From Paraspadella gotoi (taxonomy: Eukaryota > Chaetognatha), in NCBI GenBank assembly GCA_051294375.1, contig CM119267.1, positions 8,532,843-8,596,842 of the forward strand: a stretch of DNA of 64,000 bases, given 5' to 3'. Shown here in pieces: positions 26,478-37,890 of this stretch. The notes under the pieces are model-generated. The model worked only from the letters and a program-made list of their open reading frames with translations. It was not told the origin of the DNA and searched no databases. The translations under genes and the position numbers were made by a program. The first letter of the stretch is position 1. Each line of letters opens with the position of its first letter.

Positions 26478-29400
26478 ACCCTCTCTCAGTCTCTCCCTCT
26501 TCCTCAGCTCCCTGTCTTTCTCTCTGTCTCTCGCTCCCTCTCATCCCCTCTCTCTCTCTCTGCCCGTCTCTTCCTCTCTCTCCCTCTCTCTCTCTCTCAC
26601 ACAATTCCGCGTTCTTTGGAGAGGAAAACGTTTTAATGATTCGCTCCGTCGGTTGAAAGCCCAAAGAAAAATGAGCGAGCGTAGGATGAGAGTCGGCGTT
26701 GGGTTGACGTTGAGCAATTATTGACCAGAACGAGTTTCCATTACTGTTTTTGAGGCAAGAAGGAAAGGAGGAAAGGAAAGTCCTAGGAGGAACGAGAAGG
26801 CTGAAAAGAAAAAAGGAAAGAGAGAAGAAAAATAGCAGCTCTTTCTTTCTCTCATTCTTTCTTAGGCTCCCGGCCTCTTCTTAAAAGGTCCCGCGCGAAG
26901 AAACGATTCAGTATTTCTCTTTTTTTTTTTTATATCTGCAACCAAGAATTTTGCGTCTAAAACATAAGCAAAAATTATAAGCGGGAGTAATTTAAACAGT
27001 TTTATTGACGTCACTGTAACAGTTAAAAAACAGTTTTAGCAATATTCAGTATTTAAGTACGAAAAATTTGACCTCATCAACATCTCAGCCTTCAATTTGT
27101 AAATTCGTCCGTGAGCGAGTCTGACGAGTGGCGAAACTCTCTAGCTATTTTACCTCACAAAAAAACCTCACCTCTTTTCTCCTTCTCACACCCCCCTCTC
27201 CTCCCCCAACCCCCAACCTCGTCTCCCCCCCCAGAGGTTTCCACCTCAATTTAGCTTTTTACTCTCCCGTCACTCAATCCAGTTTTCCAAACACCAGCGC
27301 TCGCATGGGCTCGCGCTCGCAAACCGACGTGGAGCTTACACGCGCACACACGCGTGTCGATTAATACACGTCCATGCGAGTCCTACCTACTGGCCGTACC
27401 CGGGCTCCATGCGTGCGCGGCAGGAAACGAGCGCCAACTTTTGCATGCGAAACGATTGGGAGAGCAAATGTTTCCTCGATTCGCGTCACGTACAAAGTGA
27501 GCGAAGTTCCGAGCGACATCGCCGCGCCTCTCACTCACTTACCTCCCGTTGACCGAGGCTCGCGATTCCAACTCGCTCGTCGTATTCATCGCTTTCCCTT
27601 ACCCGCCGCAACTGGGAAAGCATCAATTCGTCGGAGATGAGGTTCTTATATCGGGAAAATATTGGGTATTTCCCAATGGGTAAGGATTGGAAAAGATGCG
27701 CAACGTGGATCAGGTTCGAAAATTTGACTAACCTGGAACCCTAATCCCTAATCTGTAACCGTAAACCTTAGTCCCTTTAACCTTTAACCTAATCTTTAAA
27801 CCATAATTCCGAATTTAATATAAGAAATGGGACGTTTTGGGATAATCCTCGTGCCGAGTCGGCTTTAATTTTTCAAAAAACGATTGAAAAACAAATGGTT
27901 ATCAGAGGAATTCCATAAAAATATAGCAAACCATCAGCGAAGAGAAAACCGGGCACACCGGGCACATCGGGCACACCGGCACTGCAGAATGAAGATAAGC
28001 TCTTTCCCTTCTATCGTAAAGCCAGTTCGAACGCCAACCGCCGATAAAAAAAATAAATTTTCCCCAACGTCGCCCGCGATAAGTGACCCCCTTCGAAGGC
28101 AGCGGCCATTCATCATCGCTTCCCGCGAGGTGTCGCCAAAATTCCCGCCTTTTTTAACCTCATTTACCAAAAAAAAAAAAGAAAACAAAAGGTCATTTAC
28201 CTTATCTCACGGTTTTAAAGTTAATATTAAGGGTGAAAGGTGAAGAATAAAGATTATTTTAACGATTCTTTCTGTTTTTTCTCAGGATTGCGCGTTTCTT
28301 TTGTCGACTCGTTTCTTCAATTCTAGCCGCTCAGCCGCCCGGCCCTTTCCCCACCGCCTTGTTCTCCTTTGAGCAGTTTTTTTGCCACTTATGTATCCCT
28401 AATTAGCAGAGAAAGGGGGGGGAAAGTCAATTGTCTGTCTGCGTTTCGAAAAGTAACCAAATCGTAAAAAGTAACGAGGATAAAACTCTACGGAGATGAA
28501 AATAGAGAATTGAGGCTTCAACAGAATGACATCGCAGGTGAGAAACGCAAAGATGAAAAGTTCACGACAAACAGTTTTTTTTTTTAAAAACACTAATCGC
28601 CATAAACGAGAGAAGGTCGAGGAAACGGGAGAGCCGTTCCACTGGAGAGAGAGGACCGAGAAATGACCTAAGTCAGGGAGACGTTGAGCATTGATCAAGG
28701 TGCGCCGCAACTTCTGAAAGTTTATGTTATTTCGAGGACGAAATAATATTTAATATATATATATATTTAATATATTGTATATTATAACATACTAGTATAA
28801 TCCTTTTAAAATTAGGTGAAATCCATATTAGTGTGTTTGTGTCTGATTTTCTTCTGAATATTTTTTTTTAATTCGTTTACCAAAAAAAATGGATACAAAA
28901 AGGTTTCCAGCTTCATTAAATTTAATACGGTTTCGAAATGGTGCGGAATCGAGCTTTCTTTTTGATAAATTACAAGAATTAATTATTCCGCCAAAACTGA
29001 ATATAAAGTGAATACGCCTCTGGTGGGAGGTCGCGAAACGAAGAAACCGGCGAAACTGGAAACAAAAGGGAAAGGCTCGAAGCTATGCAGTTAGATGTGA
29101 ATAATCAGGAACGGAGGATCGTAGGTTAGAACAAAGAATAAGAATAATAATTAGTAGATAGGAATTAGAAAAAAGAAATAGAATCTTGAGATGAAAATAA
29201 AAGCTTTAATTTAAATTTAAAAGAAATCGAAAAGAAAAGACCTAGAGGAAAAAGCTTGGCGCTGAAGACCAAAGATGGAAAACTGAAAAGAAATTATCAC
29301 TCCAGTTCGAAAAATAGGCAAAGCGAGGATTACTTCTCAAGGAAACAGTCTCTCTCCACGAGGAGGAAAGCAAACGAGGTTAAAATTTGGCGGGTCGACT

Positions 29401-30636
29401 TTTAAACACGAAACTGAGATAAGAAGAGGCAGAAAACAAATAGAGACGTTTCTCGAGACAAAAGAGATAAAAATGAATCCAAATGTGTCACCCAGACAAT
29501 TTGGAAACACAAAGAGAGATGGTTGGCCGAGAAAAAAGAAAAAAATTTTAGTAATGACAAAGAAAAAGAGAAAAACTTGGAGGGAATAGGATTTGCTTTT
29601 TAAGGGTTTTTTTTTTTTGGCAAATTGTTGCTGTCTTTGTTTCTACTTTGTTCTGGGATTTTTTTTCTGCCCCCGGGTCTTCGACCCCGAAATCCCCCCC
29701 CTCCCTTCGAAAAATGCCAGGGAAAACCGGGGGGGGGTAGGCGCGGTGGAAGATGGAAAATAAACAGAGCTAACCGAAGTCGACTCGGGCGGAAGGAGAG
29801 AAAGAAGGAGGTGCCGAGAACCGCGATGATAAATTCAATTATGGATCGAGTAAACGTTTTCTGTCAATATCACTCAATCGAAGCGGGAAACTCGCCAACT
29901 GGCTCAACTCTATCTTTTCTACTAAACGGTATACAGCGAGCATTGAAATATCTCGAACTATCAAATTAATTTTAAAATTTAAAATTTAAGCTAATAAAGT
30001 CACGAACATTCTTTGGCAGTTGAGATTTTTTTTTTTGGATAACGAAAAAAAAAACCGCGGAGAAAAGGGAAAAAATAAAATGGAATAAAAATGAAATGGA
30101 ATGGAATGTTGACTGAAGAAGGAAAAGCTTTTTTTTTATTTCTTTCCGGCCCACGTCTCACTTTCAATAAAAAGGCGAAGATTTTTTTTAGGGAGTAAAA
30201 ACCGAGACGAGGTGAGCGGAGGTGAAATGGAAATGGGATTATAAGCGGAGGAACATAAAGCGAGTAAGGTTTAACGTAGCTCGAGAGAGAGAGAGAGAGA
30301 GGCTGTTAAACGGTCCGAGAAGGACGATATTTTTCTCGCCTTCCCCCACCTTAGATCGATTGCTCATCGGAGACAGAAACTTTTATATTTCGGATCATTG
30401 GTCTTCACAAATAGTTATATTAATATATTAATAGTCTAAAAAAATATTGTCACCATTGAATTTCGCTAATACGCAGCAACCAACGATGCTAAGCTTTAAA
30501 AGGGTTTTTTATACAGAATGTGGTTTACGAACTGAGGAAAGCAGAAGACTGAAAAAATACTCCAGATGGAATGGGGGAAATAAGAGAAAGAGAGAGAAAG
30601 AGAGAGAGAAGAGAGAGAGAGAGAGATGAGAAAGAG

Positions 30637-30671
<35 letters not shown>

Positions 30672-30958
30672 TTTAACTTCTCCAGAAGATCATGAAAATT
30701 TTATGGATCTAAAGATCTCAGCTGATGCCCCATAAATGATAATCGGAAGACCGATGGCGAAGAAGAAAAAAAGATTAAAAAAATCATTTTCATTAAAAAA
30801 AAATATTCAATTCACAGAAGACATCAGAAAAAAGTGAATGTTTATGCAAATCTCTTTTGGGAGGGGAGACAATGCCTTCTTAGAGAATTTTGAATCTTTT
30901 CAGAAGGTATTGTGGCAGCAAGACTTAAAGCTGTCTCACTGCTCAATGGCTGAGCAGG
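23594..30958. repeat. large tandem block, copy 3, truncated at both ends
   Basis: This copy starts at CGACGTCTTTAAAGCATCG (equivalent of 5,274 and 14,894) right after a 25-N gap. It follows the order of copies 1 and 2 with many one-base indels and stops at the equivalent of about 12,850, inside TGGCTGAGCA, where a SINE continues instead. The last 1.3 kb of the unit is missing. A gap at 24854-25136 replaces the GA tract seen at 6,541 in copy 1. The CRE palindrome is at 27,006-27,013 and (GAC)n at 25,829-25,890. Confidence 0.83.
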
Positions 30959-31152
30959 CTATATCATCTCGTTACAACCGTGCGTCCTTTGTTCAATCCC
31001 TGGGTATCCCGGTTCTAGCTCAATTGTGACGGAGCCGGTCTAAACATGCCAGTGACAGGAGGCGGTCACTGAGGGTCCCCAGCCCCTACGCCAGTTGATG
31101 AGATACCCCGCGTCCCGGGTATCACTGGCATTCCTCCCGTTGCCATAGTATT
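30942..31152 (+). mobile_element. tRNA-derived SINE, copy A
   Basis: TGGCTGAGCAGG at 30947-30958 fits the RNA polymerase III A box, and GTTCAATCC at 30991-30999 fits the B box, at tRNA-like spacing. The body shares blocks with 48,968-49,176: CATGCCAGT..AGG..GCGGTCACTG, a GAGAT.CC.GGG segment, and CCGTTGCCATA.TAT near the 3' end. Copy 3 of the large block ends exactly within the A box; the equivalent place in copies 1 and 2 also reads CAATGGCTGAGCA but then diverges. The insertion lies about 170 bp before the kinase-like gene. Confidence 0.65.
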
Positions 31153-31318
31153 AGAACTTACACGAACTGGGGATTATTGAAAGCAAGCATTAGTTATTGT
31201 CCAATAGAGAAGAATTTTTAAAGTTTTTCGATCAAAAAACTGTGATTTAGCCTGATTTTGTTAGTTTTGAACGAATGATTTTTCTATTTTTTTTTTAATA
31301 TATATATATTTTTTTTAA

Positions 31319-32521
31319 ATGTCGAGTAAAATGAACGCGGAATGGTTCTCCCGCCACCTCAACGAGACGATCTCTTCGGTGGATTGGGGCGACAAGATCG
31401 CCGGCTTCATGAGCGCCGTGAAGATGGTTCGACTGACGACGACGAGCGGGGAGACTCGCGCCTTGGCCGTCAAGATCATCGCCGAGGGCGGAGACCGGGA
31501 GACGATCGAGGTTCTCGGGACTGTTCGCGAGGCAGACTTTTACAATTACGTCGCTGCGCTGGCGACGGAGCAGCGAGACGCTTTCGACGAGGTCCTTCCG
31601 CGCGTCTTCTTCGCCGAGAGCGACTGGACGAAGGGGACGAAGACTGTGATTATGGAAGATCTCTGCTTCAAAAGCGGCGGCGACAGCGGCGGCGGAAGCA
31701 GCGGCGGCGTCGTGAATTCTTCCTTATTCTTCGGCCCGAAATGCCCGGCGAATAAGGGCAAGGATCTGACGGCGGCGACGGCCTCTTGTCCGGGCGTCAA
31801 GGCAGAGGAGGTCGCTCGGGTCAGCTTCGTCGCTCTGGCAAAGATCCACGCAAAATTCTGGCGTCGGGAAGAACTGCAGCAGTTGACTTGGCTCTTCGGG
31901 GTTCGTTGGCGGAAGGGCGAATGGAAAGAAGGTTGGGAGTCGGTGACGAATCGATGGCGAATGGGCTTCGGCTTTTTGCGTCCAGAGTTGGAGGTCGGCG
32001 CTTTACTCCATTCGGTCTCGCCCGATCTCTTGCGATGTCTCGTCGCCTCCGCCGAGAAATTGAGCTGGGAGAATTTTCGAGAAGAGACGAAATCGACGCC
32101 GTGGACTCTGATTCACGGAGACTTTCAACCCAAGAACGTATTGTGGATGGGAAAGGACAAGAATCACAGGGCGAGGTTCCTCGACTGGGATTTCGTCGGC
32201 GTGGGCAGCGGCGCTCAAGAATTGGGTCACTACGTCATCTTTAATTTGGACGTGGCCGAGCTCGGGAAAGAGTCGCACAAGAGATTGGTGACGGCCTACC
32301 ACGAGGAATTGATCAAAATCAATCCCGGCCTCAAAACCGAATTTCCCTTTCGAATTTGTTGGGAGGAATTCGTCTATGGAGGATTTAGGAAGAGCGTCTT
32401 CATGCTGCCCGTCGTGGCGATGATTGACTCGGATTCGCTGCCCTACTACTTGGCTCAGATGGAAGGATTTAGAAGGATGCACGACATTGTGCCCGAAAAA
32501 GTCGGCTTTCCCAGAATGTGA
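31319..32521 (+). CDS. CHK/EcKinase-like small-molecule kinase (aminoglycoside phosphotransferase superfamily), intronless
   Basis: This is a single open frame of 400 residues that is much more GC-rich than its surroundings. K52 in LAVKIIAE fits the ATP-binding lysine of the N-lobe and TVIMEDL fits the hinge. LIHGDFQPKNVLW carries the catalytic loop (H266, G267, D268, N273), and FLDWDFVGVGSG has the metal-binding D289. This HGDF...N...DWD signature defines the CHK-like, EcKinase and choline/aminoglycoside kinase families, which phosphorylate hydroxyl groups of small molecules such as choline, sugars, antibiotics or ecdysteroids. The substrate cannot be told here. Residues about 119-133 are a Gly/Ser-rich insert. 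DWDFVGVGSGAQELGHY differs from the DFQ form I know from insect ecdysteroid kinases. The ATG is preceded by an AT-rich stretch with TATATATAT about 10 bp upstream. No canonical AATAAA was seen just after the stop. A tRNA-derived SINE ends about 170 bp upstream. An intronless gene could be a retrocopy or a transferred gene, but the PKA exons are also GC-rich, so base composition alone does not show transfer. Confidence 0.85.
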   Translation: MSSKMNAEWFSRHLNETISSVDWGDKIAGFMSAVKMVRLTTTSGETRALAVKIIAEGGDRETIEVLGTVREADFYNYVAALATEQRDAFDEVLPRVFFAESDWTKGTKTVIMEDLCFKSGGDSGGGSSGGVVNSSLFFGPKCPANKGKDLTAATASCPGVKAEEVARVSFVALAKIHAKFWRREELQQLTWLFGVRWRKGEWKEGWESVTNRWRMGFGFLRPELEVGALLHSVSPDLLRCLVASAEKLSWENFREETKSTPWTLIHGDFQPKNVLWMGKDKNHRARFLDWDFVGVGSGAQELGHYVIFNLDVAELGKESHKRLVTAYHEELIKINPGLKTEFPFRICWEEFVYGGFRKSVFMLPVVAMIDSDSLPYYLAQMEGFRRMHDIVPEKVGFPRM

Positions 32522-34500
32522 GCTTTTGAAGCGTGACAAGGTTTTTTTTTTCCGATAAATACAAGAAAGTTTAAAAAAATTAATATTATTTTGTTTTCTT
32601 TAACATAAACAATGCCTAATTTATTTGGCGTGATTTAAGATATCCCATAGGATTTGGGAGTTAAATAGCAGAAAATTTGCAAAGGGTTCTCTCGCTTTGC
32701 TTTAATCTTGTCCAGTGTTGCTTCTTTCTTTTTAAATGATTTACCTCCTCCTTCCTCTCTCTCTCTATCTCTCGACGCATTTTTGTTCCTGAATAGCTAC
32801 GTACTATTTATTCTTAGTCCCAATTATTATTATATCTCTTCTCCTTCCCATTTGCGACCCTATAATCCCCAGCTTTTGCTCCAATTCATCCCTTCTTTTC
32901 TCCCCTTTCGCTCTTCGTGCTCCATCGAGCCTTTTCTTCTCGTCAAATCCTCGACCCCCCCACGCCTCCCTCTTTCCTCCCCGCTTTCCATGCGTCGGCC
33001 TGATTCGCGTCTTTCATGCGTCGACGCGTCGGTCGTCTCTCCGTAGAAAGTTAAAAACGTTCACGTGATCATGTGTCACGTGACCATGGGCCGTGACGTC
33101 ACAATTTCTCCACAGAGAGAAAACGTTTAAGTCAAGGCATCGTGATTTTTCTTTTTTTTTTTTTTGTCAACGACTCGTTGAACGAGGTTTTTCTTCATTG
33201 TGGCTTAGAAAAAAATTAGCATTTAGGTAAATGTAACGAAAGTTATTTAAACCGAAAGCTCTTATGCTAATTTTGGTTATATAACTATAAGTCAGTGAGG
33301 CCGAATTTTTTTAACAAATGAATTCGTAAATTTCACTACTAAATACAAGATTCTTTAAAAAATTTGGAAAAGTTTTTCATCAAGTACTAAACAATAAACA
33401 TGAATATTAAATAATTAACAAATAAACCTACTTTTTTTTTACCCAACCAACAACAACCACACGCACTCATTTACACACTATTTCAGCTGAGTTACTAAAG
33501 GAGAAAAAACACTTTTCGTCGCAGAAGAGCGATTGAATTTTTATTCCCACTTCCCGGTCGGCGGGTGGCGCTAGCGGCCAAAAAAAAAAATGGGGCGTGA
33601 CTCGGCGCGCGTTCCTGTATTTAATGCCGACGCACGGAAGTCTTCGCCTGAGCAAAGCGCGTGAGAGAGATAGAGAAGAGAGAGAGAGATGATGAAGAGA
33701 GAGAGAGGAGAGAGACGAGAGAGACGAAGAGAAGAGAGAAGAGAAGAGAAGAGCGATCGACCTTTTAGGCTCGCCGCGTCCCCCTTCTCATGAATCGCGC
33801 GGTGGCGTGGGTTAAGACGTGGGGTGGCAGAGGCGTTGGAGCAAAGGGCGATGGTGGGGAGGGGTGGCGGGTCGTCAGCGATCAATTTGTGTCGATGAAA
33901 CCGTCAAACTCAAGGATGAAAGGAGGAAAGATAAATCGGGTGACCCAGAGCATTTCCGTCAAAATGTGGAACCATCGGTATTGGAATCAAGGGATAGAGA
34001 CACTGGAGACGACTGGACGACCCATCGCATTTTTAAACGAGGATGAGAGCGTTCGATGAAACGAAGGGAAAAATGGCATGAACGCTTGAACAGGAGCTTT
34101 GGGTAAACAAGACGCGAGAAACTTAATATGTACAGGACGTACTTCGTAGTAAGACAAACTGATTAAAGCTGGAATTGTAGAAGTTAATCTTGCGTAATTG
34201 AAAAATAAATCCAGAGAACATCCTTTTAAATAAATAAACTTTAAAATTCCGAGTTCTTTTCGTTCTTTTTTCTCTTATCCCTTCTCTTTAGCTTTTCCTT
34301 TTCTTTTTCTTTTTCTTTTTCTTTTTCTTTTTCTTTTTCTTTACTTTTTCTTTTTATTTTTCCTTTTATTTTTCTTTTTCTTTTCCTCCCCTTTTTCTGT
34401 TCCTCCTCTCCTCAATGTTTCTTTCTTCGTCTCTCACTCTATCTTTCTCTCCCCCCCCTCCTCATTCCTCGAAGCATAAATTGCCCAAGAATCCATCCTA
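32522..34500. other. intergenic region downstream of the kinase-like gene
   Basis: No gene is supported. It holds pyrimidine-rich DNA (32,740-33,000), the E-box/CRE cluster at 33,061, a GA-rich tract (33,661-33,760) and (CTTTTT)n polypyrimidine DNA (34,296-34,385). The open frame at 33,790-34,059 lacks family resemblance and I leave it out. Confidence 0.6.
33061..33102. promoter_or_regulatory. two TCACGTGA E-boxes followed by a CRE palindrome
   Basis: TCACGTGA occurs at 33061-33068 and again at 33076-33083, and TGACGTCA sits at 33094-33101 within the ten-base palindrome GTGACGTCAC. TCACGTGA is the flanked E-box bound by bHLH-zip factors of the MITF/TFE and USF type; TGACGTCA is the CREB/ATF site. 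Three perfect palindromic sites in 42 bp suggest a regulatory element. The target gene is unknown; the kinase-like gene ends 540 bp upstream and no start is recognised downstream. Confidence 0.45.
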
Positions 34501-34502
34501 AG

Positions 34503-34889
34503 AAACGAGCCTTGATTCCCTCGAGAGAGAAACAACAATATCAATTATCTACCGCCTCCACCGCTGGAGCCTCCGCCGCAGCAGCCGCCGCCACCGCCCG
34601 GAGCGCCGCCAACGGCAGCGACGGCTCCAGTAAGCGACGTCCGTCGTCGCCGACACCAGCGCCCCCGAACGGAACCGAGAATCCGCTCTTTTCACCGACA
34701 GACCCAACACGGATGGCTTAGCGCCAACCGCCCCCCCGCGGTGCCGAGACTCCCCGACTCTGTCGGACCCGTTTCCGGCTTTAAATCCCCGCCAGCGTCA
34801 ATCTCTTTAAAAAGTGAGGCTCGTTTCTCGGGCAAATCTCCGACGCCGGGCGTTCCTCTTTTTTATTCTTACGCCGCCAGAGGGCTCAG
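34503..34889 (+). other. ambiguous proline-rich candidate exon
   Basis: A frame without a start codon is open from 34502 and carries LPPPPLEPPPQQPPPPPGAP followed by basic and Ser/Pro-rich sequence (FKSPPASISLKSEARFSGKS). It ends at a consensus donor, CTCAG|GTAAGAAG, at 34889/34890. An acceptor-like CCTAAG lies at 34,497-34,502. A second frame in the same DNA (34512-34721, Ala/Ser-rich) is also open, as often happens in GC-rich triplet DNA. No matching neighbouring exon was found. It may be a real exon of an unseen gene or chance. Confidence 0.25.
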
Positions 34890-35988
34890 GTAAGAAGCGT
34901 CGAAGACGAATGGTGACGACGATGACGACTGCTGCCGACTTTAGACTTAAATGATGACAAGAAAGATGACGACGATGATGACAAGGAACTGCTACGACGA
35001 CAAAGTTTAGGTTGTTGATGACTACGACGACGAAGAAGATGACGACGACGGCGTATTTTAACGATGAATGCTCTCATTAAAAATATATAACAAAGGAAAT
35101 CGTTGGTGAACTAAAAGGTGGAAATAACAGTAGAAAAAGGAGTAAAATGGAAGAAAATGGGAGAAAATGGCATCCGAGCGTCCATTTCCCTCGATGCCCG
35201 ATGGTCTTTTCAGTTTCCACTTCAAATTCCCTCGTCTTCCCCCCCCCCTTTTTTTTTCCTTCATAATTTTTTTCTCGCATCTTCTAGAGAAGAGTCTCTT
35301 TTCCCTTTTGTTTTGTTTTCTTACTTTGTTTTATTTTATTTCCTCCTCGTTTTACAAAACGGTGAGGGCGGGCGAGGCGGCTTTCCTTCGCTCTCTCCCT
35401 TGTTTTCTCTCTTCTTCTCATTTTACGGTTGTATTCCTTGTTTGTTTTTTCCTTTTCTTATTTTTTTTTCTTTGAAAGATGAGGCGAAATATGCCTTTGG
35501 CTGATATCTCTACTGTTTTTCATAAAAAGAATAGAGGCCCAGGTTGAAAAAGAAACTGTTTCTCTAAGATTCTGTTTTCGATTCAGCTCCGTTTCTCTTT
35601 TGTTTTCAGTTCCATTTCTGAAGAACAAGCGGATTTTTCTTTCTTATCTTTCCTCCTTTTTCATGTTCCCTCGTGAATGACCCACTGTTTCTATTCTTGT
35701 AGCGTTCACCCACTTTTTAACCGAGTAATGTACTGGTTATATTTTTGTTATACTGGATATATTGGTTGTACCAAAAACCAGTTGACATTAAACAAATATC
35801 AGTTCCAATATAGGATTGCGTTCTATAGCAATAACTAGATCCGCCTCTTTCACACCAGCAACCATCACCCTCGACCACGCCTCTCCACTCTCAACACGAC
35901 GTCCGCGTTGGAACCCTTGTTCTCCCTAATTAGACGCCACGGAGCGACGCCCCATAAAACCGGAAAGGACGTGGCGGAAAAAAATGGA

Positions 35989-36039
35989 CCAATCGGAGCG
36001 CGTCCTGTCGAGGAGGCCGTGGGACGAAGGACCAATCGG
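35989..36039. promoter_or_regulatory. paired CCAAT boxes in a CpG-rich segment
   Basis: GGACCAATCGGA occurs twice, with CCAATCGG at 35989-35996 and 36032-36039, 43 bp apart. A GC-rich stretch with many CpG runs from about 35,880 to 36,450, and GTCGCCATGACGAC at about 36,256 resembles a partial RFX X-box. This looks like a promoter or CpG-rich regulatory segment. No coding start that I can support follows. Confidence 0.35.
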
Positions 36040-37215
36040 AACGCGGGGATCGACGAAAACGTTGTATCTGGCGCGAGGAGAGCAGAGATACGAGAGGCAA
36101 TTATTAACGGCCGGTGAATCTGGGTTACAAAGGAGAGACGATCTCGAAATACGCGTCTAGCGAGTTTAAGCGGAGGGGATGGTTAAGAGTCGGTTTGCTC
36201 AGGAGGGTACAGAGAGGGCGCTGCTGAGAATGTCGCGGTCTGAACGAGGCGCCCGTCGCCATGACGACGCGGATAAAGGGACCAGCCGACGTCGATTAAA
36301 ACCGAGGCTGTTTTTTAATTTCCGGAAACGAGCTCGCGACGCGGCTCGACGGCTCGACGTTGCGCGGGTTTTATTATTTTACGAGTTAATTATTAATCTA
36401 TCCAATTGGTTCGCCGTGTACACGACGCGAGAATTGGCGCGCGTCGGGGGGGGGGAAATTTAATCAGTCGGAAATTTGCTTAATAAAAATAAATTTTTTT
36501 CCAAGATTTTTTTTTTTAAATTCCAGCGCTCCGTTCCAGTCCCAAAGATATATACCACAGCGATTGTCTTCTTCAGAACTGAAAAATTTCTTAAACTTTA
36601 TATCTTCATTAAAAAGCGTTTTAAATACGCTTTAAAATTCATCCCGAGAGATTATATATCGAGCGGAAGTGAATTTCCATAGCACCGAAAAAAGAAAATT
36701 AAATAAATTAAAGACAAAAAACGAATTAAAAAAAAAAGGAACGAAAATATTTTCAAGAAAATAGGAGGCGGAAAGAAAAAAGAAAAAGGAAATAAAGAGA
36801 AATAAGAGACAGAGAGAGGAGAGACGAGACGGAGAAGAAGAGAGGAAGAATGAGAGAGAGAAGAGAGAGAGAGAAGAAGACGAGAGAGAGAGAGAGAGAA
36901 GAGCACAAGTCGCTCCATTTCCCCGCATCACCATTAAACAAAAGGGAATCCCGATGTAAAGACTTAAAACAACAAAAGGCCTTCGCTTCACTTAAGTACT
37001 GTCGGGATATTTCTGACTCGGAGAATAGTGGGGTTGCCGTATAGGGGGTAGGGGCTGGGAGCTGGATGTGGGGGCAAGGGTGTAGGTCAAGGATTCAATG
37101 AATCGAGCCTCTTGGCGTGATCTATGAAGTCCCTTTGGGGTGTCGATACAAGAGTGAACTGCGATTGGTGAAAAATTAAGACTCGTGGCACTCGAAGAGA
37201 GAGAGAGCAGAGGAG

Positions 37216-37269
<54 letters not shown>

Positions 37270-37374
37270 GAAAAGATAAAAGAAAGAGAGAGAGAGAGGA
37301 CTTCGCTTATTAGATTATTTCCGTTGGACGCCGTCGGTCTATCTTTTCTGTTTCTCTCTCATCTCTCTCTCTCG

Positions 37375-37406
<32 letters not shown>

Positions 37407-37835
37407 CTCTCTCTCTCCTCTCTTCTCTCTCTTCTGCTCTCTCCTTGTAAACAATCTTTATATCGGTACGGCAGATTAATCAGCACCCGCTTTCCCTTAT
37501 GCCAACCGTTGAAACCTTGAACACAAAACGATGTCGACCTGCGTAAGCGCGGCTCCTCCCCCTACGTCGTCAATTCTCCGAAACTGATCTTCGCTTCCCA
37601 TCGGCGCTATCGGAGCGTCGTAATCGCCAAACTGCCGTTTTGATTGCATCGTGATAACGTTTCGCATCCGTGCGAGCATAACTGCGCTGCGTTTGTTACG
37701 TGTCGCATTGATTGACGACGCCCGCGCGCGAGATTTGCGGACGAACCGCTCGGAAAATAATTGAAAGGTTCGCCCAACGCCGAGAAGGCGGATAACGATT
37801 CTGGACTGGAGAGAAGATTATAAAAAGTCGAGGTT

Positions 37836-37890
<55 letters not shown>

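Noticed and set aside
32003-32539. 178-codon minus-strand frame inside the kinase-like gene
   Set aside because: It is antisense to intact catalytic motifs of the plus-strand gene, a usual shadow in GC-rich coding DNA.
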